From assembly GCF_018324205.1 (NCBI RefSeq), contig NZ_AP023356.1, positions 124,001 to 188,000 of the forward strand: a stretch of DNA of 64,000 bases, written 5' to 3'. Position 1 is the first letter of the stretch. Each line of letters opens with the position of its first letter. The notes under the pieces were generated by a model. That model made no database searches, had not been told where the DNA came from, and saw only the letters and a program-made list of their open reading frames with translations. The translations under genes were made by a program, and so were the position numbers. The DNA is from Actinoplanes ianthinogenes. GTDB lineage: Bacteria; Actinomycetota; Actinomycetes; Mycobacteriales; Micromonosporaceae. Of the stretch, positions 27,611-35,458 are shown one piece after another.

Positions 27611-27838
27611 TCAAACGTCGCTGGCGTCGAAACTGCCGGCCCGTAGTCCGGCCTCGGTCAGCGCGGCCACCCGAGCGGCTCGTGCGCTCTCCTCCTGGCG
27701 CACCAGGTTGGCGTACTCCACCAGCACCGAGGGGTCGGCGGTGTCCTCGATGCGCTCGAAGAAGCGTTGCGTCTGGCGGACCGCCTCGGCGTAGGCGGCG
27801 GCGGTCTCCCGAACCTGGGTCACAGTTTCGTCTGCCAT
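27611..27838 (-). CDS. Small helical unknown protein (75 residues)
   Basis: A 75-residue acidic, almost wholly helical protein (VRETAAAYAEAVRQTQRFFE, then EEYANLVRQEESARAARVAA-like pattern) convergent with fxsT. It ends ...GSFDASDV. The Phe and Ser near the C-terminus resemble an FxSxx tail but are spaced one residue too far (F-x-x-S-x-x), so it does not meet the precursor rule. It could be a small regulator or a divergent partner peptide; no function can be assigned. The ribosome site is weak, and the surrounding 27531-27610 and 27839-27969 gaps show no other gene. Confidence 0.5.
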   Translation of the reverse strand: MADETVTQVRETAAAYAEAVRQTQRFFERIEDTADPSVLVEYANLVRQEESARAARVAALTEAGLRAGSFDASDV

Positions 27839-27969
27839 GACCGGCGGTTACCCACGTACCGGGCAAAAACACTCCCAGGACGCCGGCGTCGGAGGGCGCT
27901 GCCGGTCGCCTCGCACCTGGGCGGCCTGCGGACTCGGGTCTCCGCGGGTCACCATGACGCCTCCGAAGG

Positions 27970-28788
27970 TCAGTTGACGAAATCCTGGGTGAACCAGACC
28001 CGTCCGTCGCTGCCCCGGGTCACCGCCAGGCCGATCCGCTTGAATGCCGGGTTGAGCAGGTTCCTGCGGTGGCCGTCGTTCGGCGCCACCTCGGCGAGCA
28101 TCAGGTCGGTCAGCCCGTTCGCGGCCTCAGTGATCGAGGCCGGGGTGTTGCTCGCATTGCCCTGGCCGATGTTCTCGCCGGCCGCGGTCCACGAGACGCC
28201 GGCCGCGGTGAACCGCTCGCCCAGGCCGGCCTCGCCGGCGCACTGGTGGGACAGGCCGCAACCGCCGACCATCAGGGCGTTGTGCGCCTCGGACGCGGTG
28301 GACAGCTGCGGGCTGAGGGTCAGCGTGGCCACGCCGTTCGCCGTGCGCGCCGCGTTGATGTGCGTGAGCACCGCGTTGATCACTGAGTCCGCGGGCGGGG
28401 CCGTGGTCGGCGCCGGGGCGGTGGTGGGCGCGGTCGTTGGCGTCGTCGGCGCGTCGCTGGTGGGCGCCGTGGTTGGGGCGGTGGTGCCCGGTGCGGTGGT
28501 GCTCGGGGCGGTGCTGCTCGGGGCGGTGCTGCTCGGGGCCGTGGTGGCCGGTGCCGCGGAAGTCGGGGTCGCGCTGGGCCGCGGCCGGTGTGGCCGGCGG
28601 GTGGCGGCGGGTCCGGTCACCCGGGTGGCGTCGCCCAGGCGGACCGTGCTGCCCCCGGTGGCCTGCGGCCGGGGAGGCATCGTCTGTGCCGAGGCGATCC
28701 CGGCTGCGCCGGCTCCGAGCACCCCCACGGCGACCGTGGCGAGCACGAGTTTGCGGGTCCGGGTGGGCTTGCGGTGGCGCGTGGGCAC
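27970..28788 (-). CDS. Secreted CAP-domain (SCP/PR1-like) protein
   Basis: A 272-residue exported protein. GTG 28788 is chosen because TTGAGGAA precedes it and a basic n-region plus hydrophobic core follow at once (RTRKLVLATVAVGVLGAGAAG), ending at an Ala-rich cleavage site near residue 30. A long low-complexity linker of Thr/Ala/Pro/Ser (about residues 70-140) separates it from the CAP domain, which shows INAARTANGVATLTLSPQL, the Cys pair GGCGLSHQCAGE, WTAAGENIGQG, and the HRRNLLNPAFKRIGLAV strand with WFTQDFVN at the end. Bacterial CAP proteins are extracellular with no fixed function. It is divergent from the EACC1-caspase pair. Confidence 0.9.
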   Translation of the reverse strand: MPTRHRKPTRTRKLVLATVAVGVLGAGAAGIASAQTMPPRPQATGGSTVRLGDATRVTGPAATRRPHRPRPSATPTSAAPATTAPSSTAPSSTAPSTTAPGTTAPTTAPTSDAPTTPTTAPTTAPAPTTAPPADSVINAVLTHINAARTANGVATLTLSPQLSTASEAHNALMVGGCGLSHQCAGEAGLGERFTAAGVSWTAAGENIGQGNASNTPASITEAANGLTDLMLAEVAPNDGHRRNLLNPAFKRIGLAVTRGSDGRVWFTQDFVN

Positions 28789-28867
28789 GGCGTTCCTCAA
28801 CGGTGGGCGACGGTTGGCGTGATCGACTCTGCTCGACCTCCGACCCGCCGCCCGCATCGCTAAGGAA

Positions 28868-28895
28868 TATTTAAAGATCACCCCATCGAATCCAA
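28868..28895 (-). promoter_or_regulatory. Candidate promoter for the CAP gene
   Basis: On the minus strand, TTGGAT and TAAATA are separated by 16 bases in an unusually AT-rich patch, about 80 bases before the CAP start. This is the only clear promoter-like sequence in the 28789-29123 intergenic region; toward the EACC1 gene I see TTGATC (29067) and TAGCAT (29087) but with a too-short 14-base spacer. Confidence 0.5.
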
Positions 28896-29123
28896 AGGGT
28901 CGGCGCCTCGCCTCCGGGGGCGAAGGGCGACGACGGAGCCGATCAACGCACGCCATCCTGTCCTGCGACGCGCCGCGGGCCGCGCACAAGCCGGGATCGA
29001 CGGCGGGTCAGCGGACGCTGTGTCGCCCGGATGAATGGAGTTCGGGGCAAGCGGATGACGCGACCGTTGATCATTTCTATTTCCGGTAGCATCCGCAGAA
29101 CTGCTCCGACGGGAGACATTCGG

Positions 29124-29495
29124 GTGGATGTTCGTTTGGAGATTGTCGGCGGCCAGGGCGGAGCGCAGGAGCTGCAATCGTTGCTCGACTGGCTGGACCA
29201 TGAACCGGCCCTGCGCGGCAGGGTCGAGCCGATGCTGCGAGTGGTCCCCAGTGGCGAACTCGGCGGGCTGATGGACGCCGTGCAGGTGGCGGTCGGCGGT
29301 GGCGGTGCCGTGGCGGTGCTGGCCTCAGCGCTGCGGGCGTGGTTCGCGCAGCCGCGCGGAGCCGACCTGCGGGTGAAGATCACGCGCAAGGGTGGCCGCA
29401 CCGTCGAGGTGGACGCCAAACGCGTCCGTGACGTCGAGGCGCTCCTGCGCGGCATTCTCGCGGACGACGAAGACGGCGCCGGTGGGCCGCCCTGA
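29124..29495 (+). CDS. EACC1 effector-associated adaptor protein
   Basis: A 123-residue protein of the effector-associated constant component EACC1 type: a strand-rich N-terminus (VDVRLEIVGGQGG), then SLLDWLDHEPALRGRVEP, a Gly-rich hydrophobic helix (VGGGGAVAVLASALRAWF) and a final sheet, LRVKITRKGGRTVEVDAKRV. GTG 29124 with GGGAG eight to nine bases before it is preferred because the conserved domain begins there; an ATG at 29031 would add 31 residues of non-conserved sequence. EACC1 is established by comparative genomics as the shared small module in conflict systems that pair with caspases, trypsins or other effectors. It overlaps the next gene, a caspase, by 14 bases. Confidence 0.82.
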   Translation: MDVRLEIVGGQGGAQELQSLLDWLDHEPALRGRVEPMLRVVPSGELGGLMDAVQVAVGGGGAVAVLASALRAWFAQPRGADLRVKITRKGGRTVEVDAKRVRDVEALLRGILADDEDGAGGPP

Positions 29496-30711
29496 TCCGG
29501 GCCGGTCCCGGGTGGTACTCATCGGGACCAGCCGGTTCGACGATCCACGGCTACCCGACCATCCGGTCATCCAGAACAACGTCATCGATCTCGGCGCACT
29601 CCTGACGGATCCGGTCGACGGCCTGGTGCCCGCGCGCAACTGCACTGCCCTGCTCGACGAGGCCGACATCAGCCGCCTGGGCGGCCGGGTGAAAAGCGCG
29701 GCCGACGCCGCCGAGGACCTGCTGCTGATCTACTACTCCGGGCACGGCTGCCTCGATCCCCGGCGGCACGACCTCTTCCTCGCCGTCCCGGGCACCGACC
29801 CGGCCAACCTCGGCTTCACGGCGATCAACGTGGCCGTGCTGAACGAGGTCATCCGCACCAGCGGTGCCGCCAACAAGGTGTTGATCCTCGACTGCTGCTA
29901 TTCGGGTCGGGCGGAGACCGGCTGGCTCGGCGACCAGGAGAGCGTGGTCCGGGGCACCATCGACGTGGCCGGCCGGTTCACGCTTACCTCGGCGACCGGC
30001 AACCAGACGTCGGTCGTGCTGCCGGGAGAGAACCACACCGCCTTCACCGGGCGGCTGCTCGATGTGCTCCGCGACGGGATTCCGCACGGTCCGGCGGAAC
30101 TATCGCTGGAGGTCATCCACCGCAGGCTGGTGACTGTCATGGCGGCGGAGAATCTGCCGCGCCCGGAACAGTTCAGCCACGGGACGGCGGCGCAGCTGGT
30201 GCTCGCGGTGAACCGGGCCGTGACCGGTGTCCCGGAGAACCTCGAACCGGCGCTCCGGCCACCCTGGAGCGAGGAGCCGGAGAACTTCTTCGACGACGCT
30301 CCGTGCGGTTACCTGACCCTGCTCCCGGACTGGACGATCGTCGAGGTCAACGGGACCTTCTTGACCTGGACCGGCTTTCGCCGCGACGAGCTGGTCGGGT
30401 ACCGCACGTTCACGGACCTGCTGTCAGCCGGCGGGCGGATCTTTGTCGAGACGCATTCCGCTCCGCTGCTGAGTATGCAGGGCCACTTGCGGGAGATCGC
30501 GTACACGATGGTGCGGGCCGACGGTTCGAACGTGCCGGTTCTCGTCAACATGGCCCTCGTCCGCGAAAAGTCGGGCACGCCGAGGCTCATCCGTTGTGTG
30601 ATCTTCGAGGCCACCGAGCGTCTCGCCTACGAGAGGGAACTGCTGGCCGCCCGGCGGGCCGCGGAACAGGAACTGCGGGAGCTGAAGGAACGCCACCTGC
30701 GAGAGGACTGA
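29482..30711 (+). CDS. Caspase-like peptidase fused to a PAS domain
   Basis: A 409-residue predicted effector. The N-terminal C14 caspase-like domain (about 1-235) has the catalytic His in LLIYYSGHGCLD (His88) and Cys in VLILDCCYSGRA (Cys139 is the likely nucleophile). The C-terminal part (about 270-390) is a PAS domain with FFDDAPCGYLTLLPDWTIVE, FLTWTGFRRDELVGYRTFTD and a PAC-like end RADGSNVPVLVNM, then a short coiled helix. GTG 29482 overlaps the EACC1 stop in a different frame. Paired with EACC1, it fits a proteolytic conflict or programmed-death module in which the PAS domain would sense a ligand, redox state or partner. The sensed signal and the cleaved target are unknown. Confidence 0.87.
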   Translation: MGRPDPGRSRVVLIGTSRFDDPRLPDHPVIQNNVIDLGALLTDPVDGLVPARNCTALLDEADISRLGGRVKSAADAAEDLLLIYYSGHGCLDPRRHDLFLAVPGTDPANLGFTAINVAVLNEVIRTSGAANKVLILDCCYSGRAETGWLGDQESVVRGTIDVAGRFTLTSATGNQTSVVLPGENHTAFTGRLLDVLRDGIPHGPAELSLEVIHRRLVTVMAAENLPRPEQFSHGTAAQLVLAVNRAVTGVPENLEPALRPPWSEEPENFFDDAPCGYLTLLPDWTIVEVNGTFLTWTGFRRDELVGYRTFTDLLSAGGRIFVETHSAPLLSMQGHLREIAYTMVRADGSNVPVLVNMALVREKSGTPRLIRCVIFEATERLAYERELLAARRAAEQELRELKERHLRED

Positions 30712-30828
30712 GCTGCGCAACACCGGGCAATGGTGGCAGGGCGCTTGAACAGCGGACTCACATCGGCAACCGGCGCACCGAATCACGAGGAGAGCGCCAG
30801 GAGCCGCCGAACTGGTGGAACGACAAGC

Positions 30829-31749
30829 TCAGGGGGTGGCGAGGCTGGGCAGTGGGGAGCGGCCGGCGAGCCAGCGCAGGGTGCGAGGCAGTTCGGGCAT
30901 GGCGTCGAAGTGGGCGGCGCCGGGCCGGACGTGCAGCTCGGCGGTGCCGATCTGGCCGGCCAGGTATTCCGAGTGGACGGCCGGGGCGAAGGTGTCCTCG
31001 CCGCCGTGCCAGACCCGGACCGGGGCGATGATCGCGCGCAGGTCGACCTTCCAATCGCGGCGCAGGGCCAGGAGGTCGTCGATCCAGCCGTAGGGTCCGT
31101 TCTTGATCGCATCGCGGTAGGACAGGCGGAGTTGGCGGCGCAGGGCGGCGTCGCTGACCACGCGCTGGTCGGCGATGGTCATCTGCTCGGCCAGCAGGCC
31201 CAGCAGGTAGTCCGGGTCGGTGCGGATGCCGGAGGCCCGGCGGCGGATCTCGGACTCCAGCTCGACCGGGTCGGTCAGGACGCGGCCCATCTGTTCGCGA
31301 TTGTCATCGTTCATCCCGTCGAACCAGCCGGGTGCGCCGGCCGGGGCCAGGCTGACCAGGACCGCGACCCGGGTGATCCGGTCACGCAGCTCGCCGTCGG
31401 CGGCGCAGGCCAGCGCGTGCGGGCCGCCGCCGGAGCGGCCGACCACGGCGAACCGGTCCAGGTCCAGCTCCTCGGCGATGGCGCGGACGTCCTGGGCGGC
31501 GTGCGCCACGTCGCGGCCCTGCACCCGATCGGAGTCGCCGTAACCGGGACGGTCGTAGGTGATCAGCCGGATGCCGAGGCGGTGCAGGACGATGCCGCGC
31601 GGGCGCGGACCGAGCCGGCTGCCCGGCGTGCCGTGCAGCAGGACGACCGGGAAGCCGTGCGCTGGGCCGAGCGTCTCGAAGGCGATCCGCCGGCCGTCCG
31701 ACGGGCGGGCCACGAACCGGGGCACAGACGCGGCGTCGGCCACCGTCAC
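30829..31749 (-). CDS. Alpha/beta-hydrolase
   Basis: A 306-residue alpha/beta-hydrolase. Motifs: VVLLHGTPGSRLG (oxyanion), TYDRPGYGDSDRV, nucleophile GRSGGG (about residue 104) and a histidine in RPGAAHFDAM near the end, with the acid in HGGEDTFAP. The sequence is like the large actinobacterial group annotated as alpha/beta-hydrolases or epoxide-hydrolase relatives, with no assignable substrate. It stands alone; the 31750-32008 stretch upstream of it holds no gene that I can see. Confidence 0.88.
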   Translation of the reverse strand: MTVADAASVPRFVARPSDGRRIAFETLGPAHGFPVVLLHGTPGSRLGPRPRGIVLHRLGIRLITYDRPGYGDSDRVQGRDVAHAAQDVRAIAEELDLDRFAVVGRSGGGPHALACAADGELRDRITRVAVLVSLAPAGAPGWFDGMNDDNREQMGRVLTDPVELESEIRRRASGIRTDPDYLLGLLAEQMTIADQRVVSDAALRRQLRLSYRDAIKNGPYGWIDDLLALRRDWKVDLRAIIAPVRVWHGGEDTFAPAVHSEYLAGQIGTAELHVRPGAAHFDAMPELPRTLRWLAGRSPLPSLATP

Positions 31750-32008
31750 CCGCCTTCCCCTCGGAGCTGGCGACCGGAGGCCGCAGCCGACGACATCGCC
31801 GCCGGCGACCGGTAGCCGCTAGCCGCGCTGACGACGTTTGAGCCTAGTCCCCTGGCACCCGGGCGCGCCACGCGACCCGCGGAGCGGTTCTCCGGCAAAC
31901 CACTCTGACCAGTGACGATGCCACTCGAACGGGGTCCACGCCCGACACATTGGCCATTCGGTCACATCAATCCGCCCGAAGACAGGAGCCGGCTGCGTGC
32001 GGGCGGCT

Positions 32009-32656
32009 TCAGATCAGGCGTTGCTCGTGGGTGAAGACCACGATCTGCACCCGGTCACGCAGCTGGAGCTTGCTGAGCAGCTTGCCGACGTGCGCTTTCA
32101 CCGTCGCCTCGGAGACGTGCAGCTCGGCGGCGATCTCCTGGTTGGAGCGGCCCCGGCCGACCAGGACCAGAACCTCCCGTTCCCGCTCGGTGAGCAGGCT
32201 CAGCCGGGCGTCGGCCGCGACCCGCACCGGTATCCGCGGCAGGAAGGTGTCGAGCAGGCGCCGGGTGACCACGGGCGCGACCACCGCGTGCCCACCGGCC
32301 ACCGCGTGGATCGCGCTGACCAGGTCGGCCGGCGGCACGTCCTTGAGCAGGAAGCCGCTGGCGCCGGCCCGCAGCGCGGCATAGACGTATTCGTCGAGAT
32401 CGAACGTGGTCAGGACCAGCACCCGGGCCGGGCTGCCCGAGCCGACGATCTCCCGGGTGGCCTCGATGCCGTCCAGCACCGGCATGCGGACGTCCATCAG
32501 CACCACGTCCGGCCGCAGCGCGCGGGTCATCCGGACCGCCTGCGCTCCGTCGCCGGCCTCGCCCACCACGGCGAGGTCCGGCTGTGCCTCCAGGACCAGG
32601 CGGAATCCGAGCGAGAGCAGCGGCTGGTCGTCGACCAGCAGCACCGACACCGTCAT
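32009..32656 (-). CDS. NarL/LuxR-type response regulator
   Basis: A 215-residue response regulator. The receiver domain has the phosphoacceptor Asp55 in [14 protein letters not shown], acidic pair DD at residues 9-10 and Lys in GFLLKDVPP. The C-terminal LuxR helix-turn-helix reads [20 protein letters not shown] and [13 protein letters not shown]. The start overlaps the kinase stop by 4 bases. It is the last gene of an ATPase-permease-kinase-regulator set on the minus strand, so it likely controls the adjacent ABC transporter. Confidence 0.94.
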   Translation of the reverse strand: MTVSVLLVDDQPLLSLGFRLVLEAQPDLAVVGEAGDGAQAVRMTRALRPDVVLMDVRMPVLDGIEATREIVGSGSPARVLVLTTFDLDEYVYAALRAGASGFLLKDVPPADLVSAIHAVAGGHAVVAPVVTRRLLDTFLPRIPVRVAADARLSLLTEREREVLVLVGRGRSNQEIAAELHVSEATVKAHVGKLLSKLQLRDRVQIVVFTHEQRLI

Positions 32657-33744
32657 CGGACCGGCTCGGAACGCAGGGTGGCGTGCACCCGCCAGCCGGC
32701 GCCGGGGAGCGGGCCGGCCGCGACGGTGCCGCCGTGCAGCGCGGCCCGCTCCAGCATCCCGGCCAGCCCGTGCCGTTCCCCGGCGGCGGCCGGCCGGGCG
32801 CCGCGGCCGGCTCCGTCGTCCAGCACGGTCACGTCGGCGCCCCGCGCGTGGTACCGCACCGTCACCTCGGCGCGGGCGGCCGGCCCGGCGTGCTTGAGCG
32901 TGTTGGTCAGCGCCTCCTGGACGATCCGGTAGATCGCCAGGCCGGCTCCGGCGTTCCCGGCCCCGGGGGTGCCCTCCCTGGTCAGGCTGACCCGCAGACC
33001 GGCCGCCCGGACCCGGTCGAGCAGCGCGTCGAGGTCGTCGACGCCGGGCTGCGGAGCGCGGTCCGACGGGGTGCCCGACAGGTCGCGAAGCAGCCCCACC
33101 AGCCGCCGCATGTCGCCCAGCGCCTGCCGGCCGGTGGCCGAGGCCTGGCTCATCACCTCGGCGGCGCGGTCCGGCGCGGTCCCGGCGACCGCGGCGGCGC
33201 CGTCGGAGAGGGCGATCATCACGGCGATGTGGTGCGCGACCACGTCGTGCATCTCGCGGGCGATGCGGGCGCGTTCCTCGGTGACCGCGAGCCGGGCCCG
33301 GTCCTCCAGACTCGCCAGATAGGCCGCGCGGGTGCGCTGACTGATCCCGATCAGGGCGGTCGCCACCACCAGCGCGCCGACGGCGACGACGGCCGCCCAG
33401 TTCGGCTGGGCCAGGCCGGGCAGCAGGGTGACGGCCACCGCGGGCCAGGTGTAGGTCGCCGGGCGGTGCCGGGCCACCGCGTGCAGCGCCAGCAGGACGA
33501 CCAGCAACCCGGCCGGGGCTTGCAGACCGGCCGCCTGGGAGACCCAGAAAGCGACCGTCACCAGCGCGAAGACCGGGACCGGCGCCTGCCGCCGCCAGAC
33601 CAGCGGCACGGGCAGCAGGACCGCCAGCGCCCAGTCGGGCGGGCCGGTCGGGCCGACCGTGGCGCCGGTCCGGCCGGTCAGGATGAGGCCGCAGGCCAGG
33701 GCGGCCAGCGCGGCGATCCCGGCGTCGACCTTACGCGGGCTCAT
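32653..33744 (-). CDS. NarL-type sensor histidine kinase
   Basis: A 363-residue sensor kinase. The N-terminal 135 residues form four to six membrane helices with almost no extracellular loop, as in intramembrane-sensing kinases. The HisKA_3 phosphoacceptor is His166 in [13 protein letters not shown], and the ATPase domain has [17 protein letters not shown] (N box), VLDDGAGRG and [14 protein letters not shown]. It is followed with a 4-base overlap by its response regulator and preceded by an ABC permease 18 bases upstream. The membrane-only sensor and linked transporter suggest detection of envelope stress or a membrane-active compound. Confidence 0.94.
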   Translation of the reverse strand: MSPRKVDAGIAALAALACGLILTGRTGATVGPTGPPDWALAVLLPVPLVWRRQAPVPVFALVTVAFWVSQAAGLQAPAGLLVVLLALHAVARHRPATYTWPAVAVTLLPGLAQPNWAAVVAVGALVVATALIGISQRTRAAYLASLEDRARLAVTEERARIAREMHDVVAHHIAVMIALSDGAAAVAGTAPDRAAEVMSQASATGRQALGDMRRLVGLLRDLSGTPSDRAPQPGVDDLDALLDRVRAAGLRVSLTREGTPGAGNAGAGLAIYRIVQEALTNTLKHAGPAARAEVTVRYHARGADVTVLDDGAGRGARPAAAGERHGLAGMLERAALHGGTVAAGPLPGAGWRVHATLRSEPVR

Positions 33745-33762
33745 CGGCCCATTGTGGACCTG

Positions 33763-34542
33763 TCACGGGTCCCGCCTCCACAGCACCGCGCCGCCCGCCG
33801 CGAGCGCCAGCAGCACCCAGGCCAGGGTGACGGCGGCGGCCGGGCCGGGAGACAGCATGGTGAACGGGTTGCCGTCGCTGCGGACGGCGTAAAGAGCCTG
33901 GGCGGCGGCCACCGGGACGAACTTGACGACGTGGTCGCGTACCGACTCGGGCAGGGCGCCGGAGAGCAGCGCCGGGAGCACCAGGACCAGCAGCACGTAG
34001 ACGGTGATGGCGGTCGCCGAGTGCCGCAGCACCGCACCCAGCCCGAGCCCGAACAGGGCCAGCGCGACCGGTGCGGCGGCCGCTCCGAGGACCGCCCGGA
34101 GGACATCCGGGTCGCCCGCGCCGAGCCGGTCCGCGGCCGGGGCGAACGACTGGCTGACCGCCAGCGAGGCGACGCAGACCAGGAGCATCACCGGCACCGC
34201 CAGGGCGGTCAGCGCGAGGGCCTTCGCCCCGAGGACCGGCAGGCGGCGCGGCACCGCGGCGAAGGTGGCCCGGATCAGCCCGGACCCGAACTCGCCGGTG
34301 ATCGCCATGATCCCGAACGCGCCCAGGACCAGGGAGAACACGTCCACGCCGAGGAAGGCCCGGCCGATGATCTCGGCGGGGGTGTTGGAGGCGCCGGGCA
34401 GCCGGTTGGCGTTCCAGCCGATCACTCCGGCCAGGGTCACGGTGAGGATCGCGACCACGCCGAACATCGCCCAGGTGGAGCGCAGGGCACGCAGTTTGCC
34501 GCACTCGGCGGCGAGGACTCGGGGGAAGGTCACGCGGATCAT
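33763..34542 (-). CDS. ABC transporter permease
   Basis: A 259-residue ABC-2-type permease with six hydrophobic helices (for example SLVLGAFGIMAITGEFGSGL and VALALFGLGLGAVL). The conserved motif GEFGSGLIRATFAAVPRR at about residues 67-85 is the typical 'E..SGT' signature of bacitracin/lantibiotic-type ABC permeases. Its start overlaps the end of the ATPase gene by 4 bases. It probably forms an exporter or resistance pump with that ATPase, under control of the downstream kinase/regulator. Confidence 0.9.
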   Translation of the reverse strand: MIRVTFPRVLAAECGKLRALRSTWAMFGVVAILTVTLAGVIGWNANRLPGASNTPAEIIGRAFLGVDVFSLVLGAFGIMAITGEFGSGLIRATFAAVPRRLPVLGAKALALTALAVPVMLLVCVASLAVSQSFAPAADRLGAGDPDVLRAVLGAAAAPVALALFGLGLGAVLRHSATAITVYVLLVLVLPALLSGALPESVRDHVVKFVPVAAAQALYAVRSDGNPFTMLSPGPAAAVTLAWVLLALAAGGAVLWRRDP

Positions 34543-35411
34543 GAGCGCACCAGGGCCATGTAGGCCTGCTCCAGGGACGCCTTGACCGGGGTGAGTTCGT
34601 ACACCACCAGGTGCCGGGCGGCCGCGGTCGCGCCGATCTCCTCGATGCCCAGGCCGGCGACCTCCAGCAGGCCGGTCGCCGGTGCGGTGACCGTCGCCCC
34701 GCGAGCCGTCAGCAGGTCGCGGAGGCCGTCCGGGTCGGAGGAGCGGACCAGGCAGCGGTCCTGGCCGAGGAGATCGTCGAGTGCCGTGTCGGCGAGCAAC
34801 CGTCCGTTACCGATGACCAGGAGGTGGTCCGCGGTCACCGCCATCTCGCTCATCAGGTGGCTCGAGACGAGGACCGTACGGCCCTCGGCGGCGAGCCGCC
34901 GCAGCAACGTCCGGATCCACAGCACGCCGTCCGGGTCCAGGCCGTTCACCGGCTCGTCGAGGATGACCACCGCGGGGTCGCCGAGCAGCGCGGCGGCTAT
35001 CCCGAGGCGCTGGCCCATGCCGAGCGAGAAACCGCCGGCCCGGCGGGTCGCGACCGCGGCCAGCCCCGCCTCGGCCAGGACCTCGTTCACCCGGGTCCGG
35101 CCGATGCCGTGGGTCCGGGCCAGTCCGAGGAGGTGCTCGCGGGCCGTGCGTCCGCGGTGCACGGCCCGGCCCTCCAGCAGGGCGCCGGCCACCTTCAGCG
35201 GTGCCGGATGCTCGCGGTACGCCCGCCCGGCCACGGTCGCCCGGCCGGCGCTGGGGCGGTCCAGGCCCAGGATCATCCGCATCGTCGTCGACTTCCCCGC
35301 CCCGTTCGGGCCGAGGAAGCCGGTCACCCGTCCCGGGCGTACCTCGAACGACAACCCGTCGACCGCGGTCGTCGTTCCGAATCGCTTCACCAATCCGTCG
35401 ACTTCAATCAT
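34539..35411 (-). CDS. ABC transporter ATPase
   Basis: A 290-residue ABC ATPase of the antibiotic-export (daunorubicin/bacitracin-like) group. Walker A is GPNGAGKSTTMR (about residues 35-46), Q-loop region near RMILGLDRPSAG, signature SLGMGQRLG, Walker B VVILDEPVNGLDP and H-loop SSHLMSEM. The C-terminal 80 residues are the usual regulatory extension of this group. It is the first gene of the four-gene set; the 47 bases separating it from the exporter operon upstream could hold a promoter. Confidence 0.94.
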   Translation of the reverse strand: MIEVDGLVKRFGTTTAVDGLSFEVRPGRVTGFLGPNGAGKSTTMRMILGLDRPSAGRATVAGRAYREHPAPLKVAGALLEGRAVHRGRTAREHLLGLARTHGIGRTRVNEVLAEAGLAAVATRRAGGFSLGMGQRLGIAAALLGDPAVVILDEPVNGLDPDGVLWIRTLLRRLAAEGRTVLVSSHLMSEMAVTADHLLVIGNGRLLADTALDDLLGQDRCLVRSSDPDGLRDLLTARGATVTAPATGLLEVAGLGIEEIGATAAARHLVVYELTPVKASLEQAYMALVRS

Positions 35412-35458
35412 GGCATCGACGCTAGAAATCCCGGCCCGGATCCGGACCCACCCACGGT

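Noticed and set aside
27611..27838. Second FxsA precursor
   Set aside because: The tail is F-x-x-S-x-x, which breaks the FxSxx-COOH spacing; it is kept only as an unknown small gene.
23595..27872. Open frame of 1425 codons opposite fxsT
   Set aside because: Shadow of the minus frame; FxsT has clear Walker motifs and TPRs on the plus strand.
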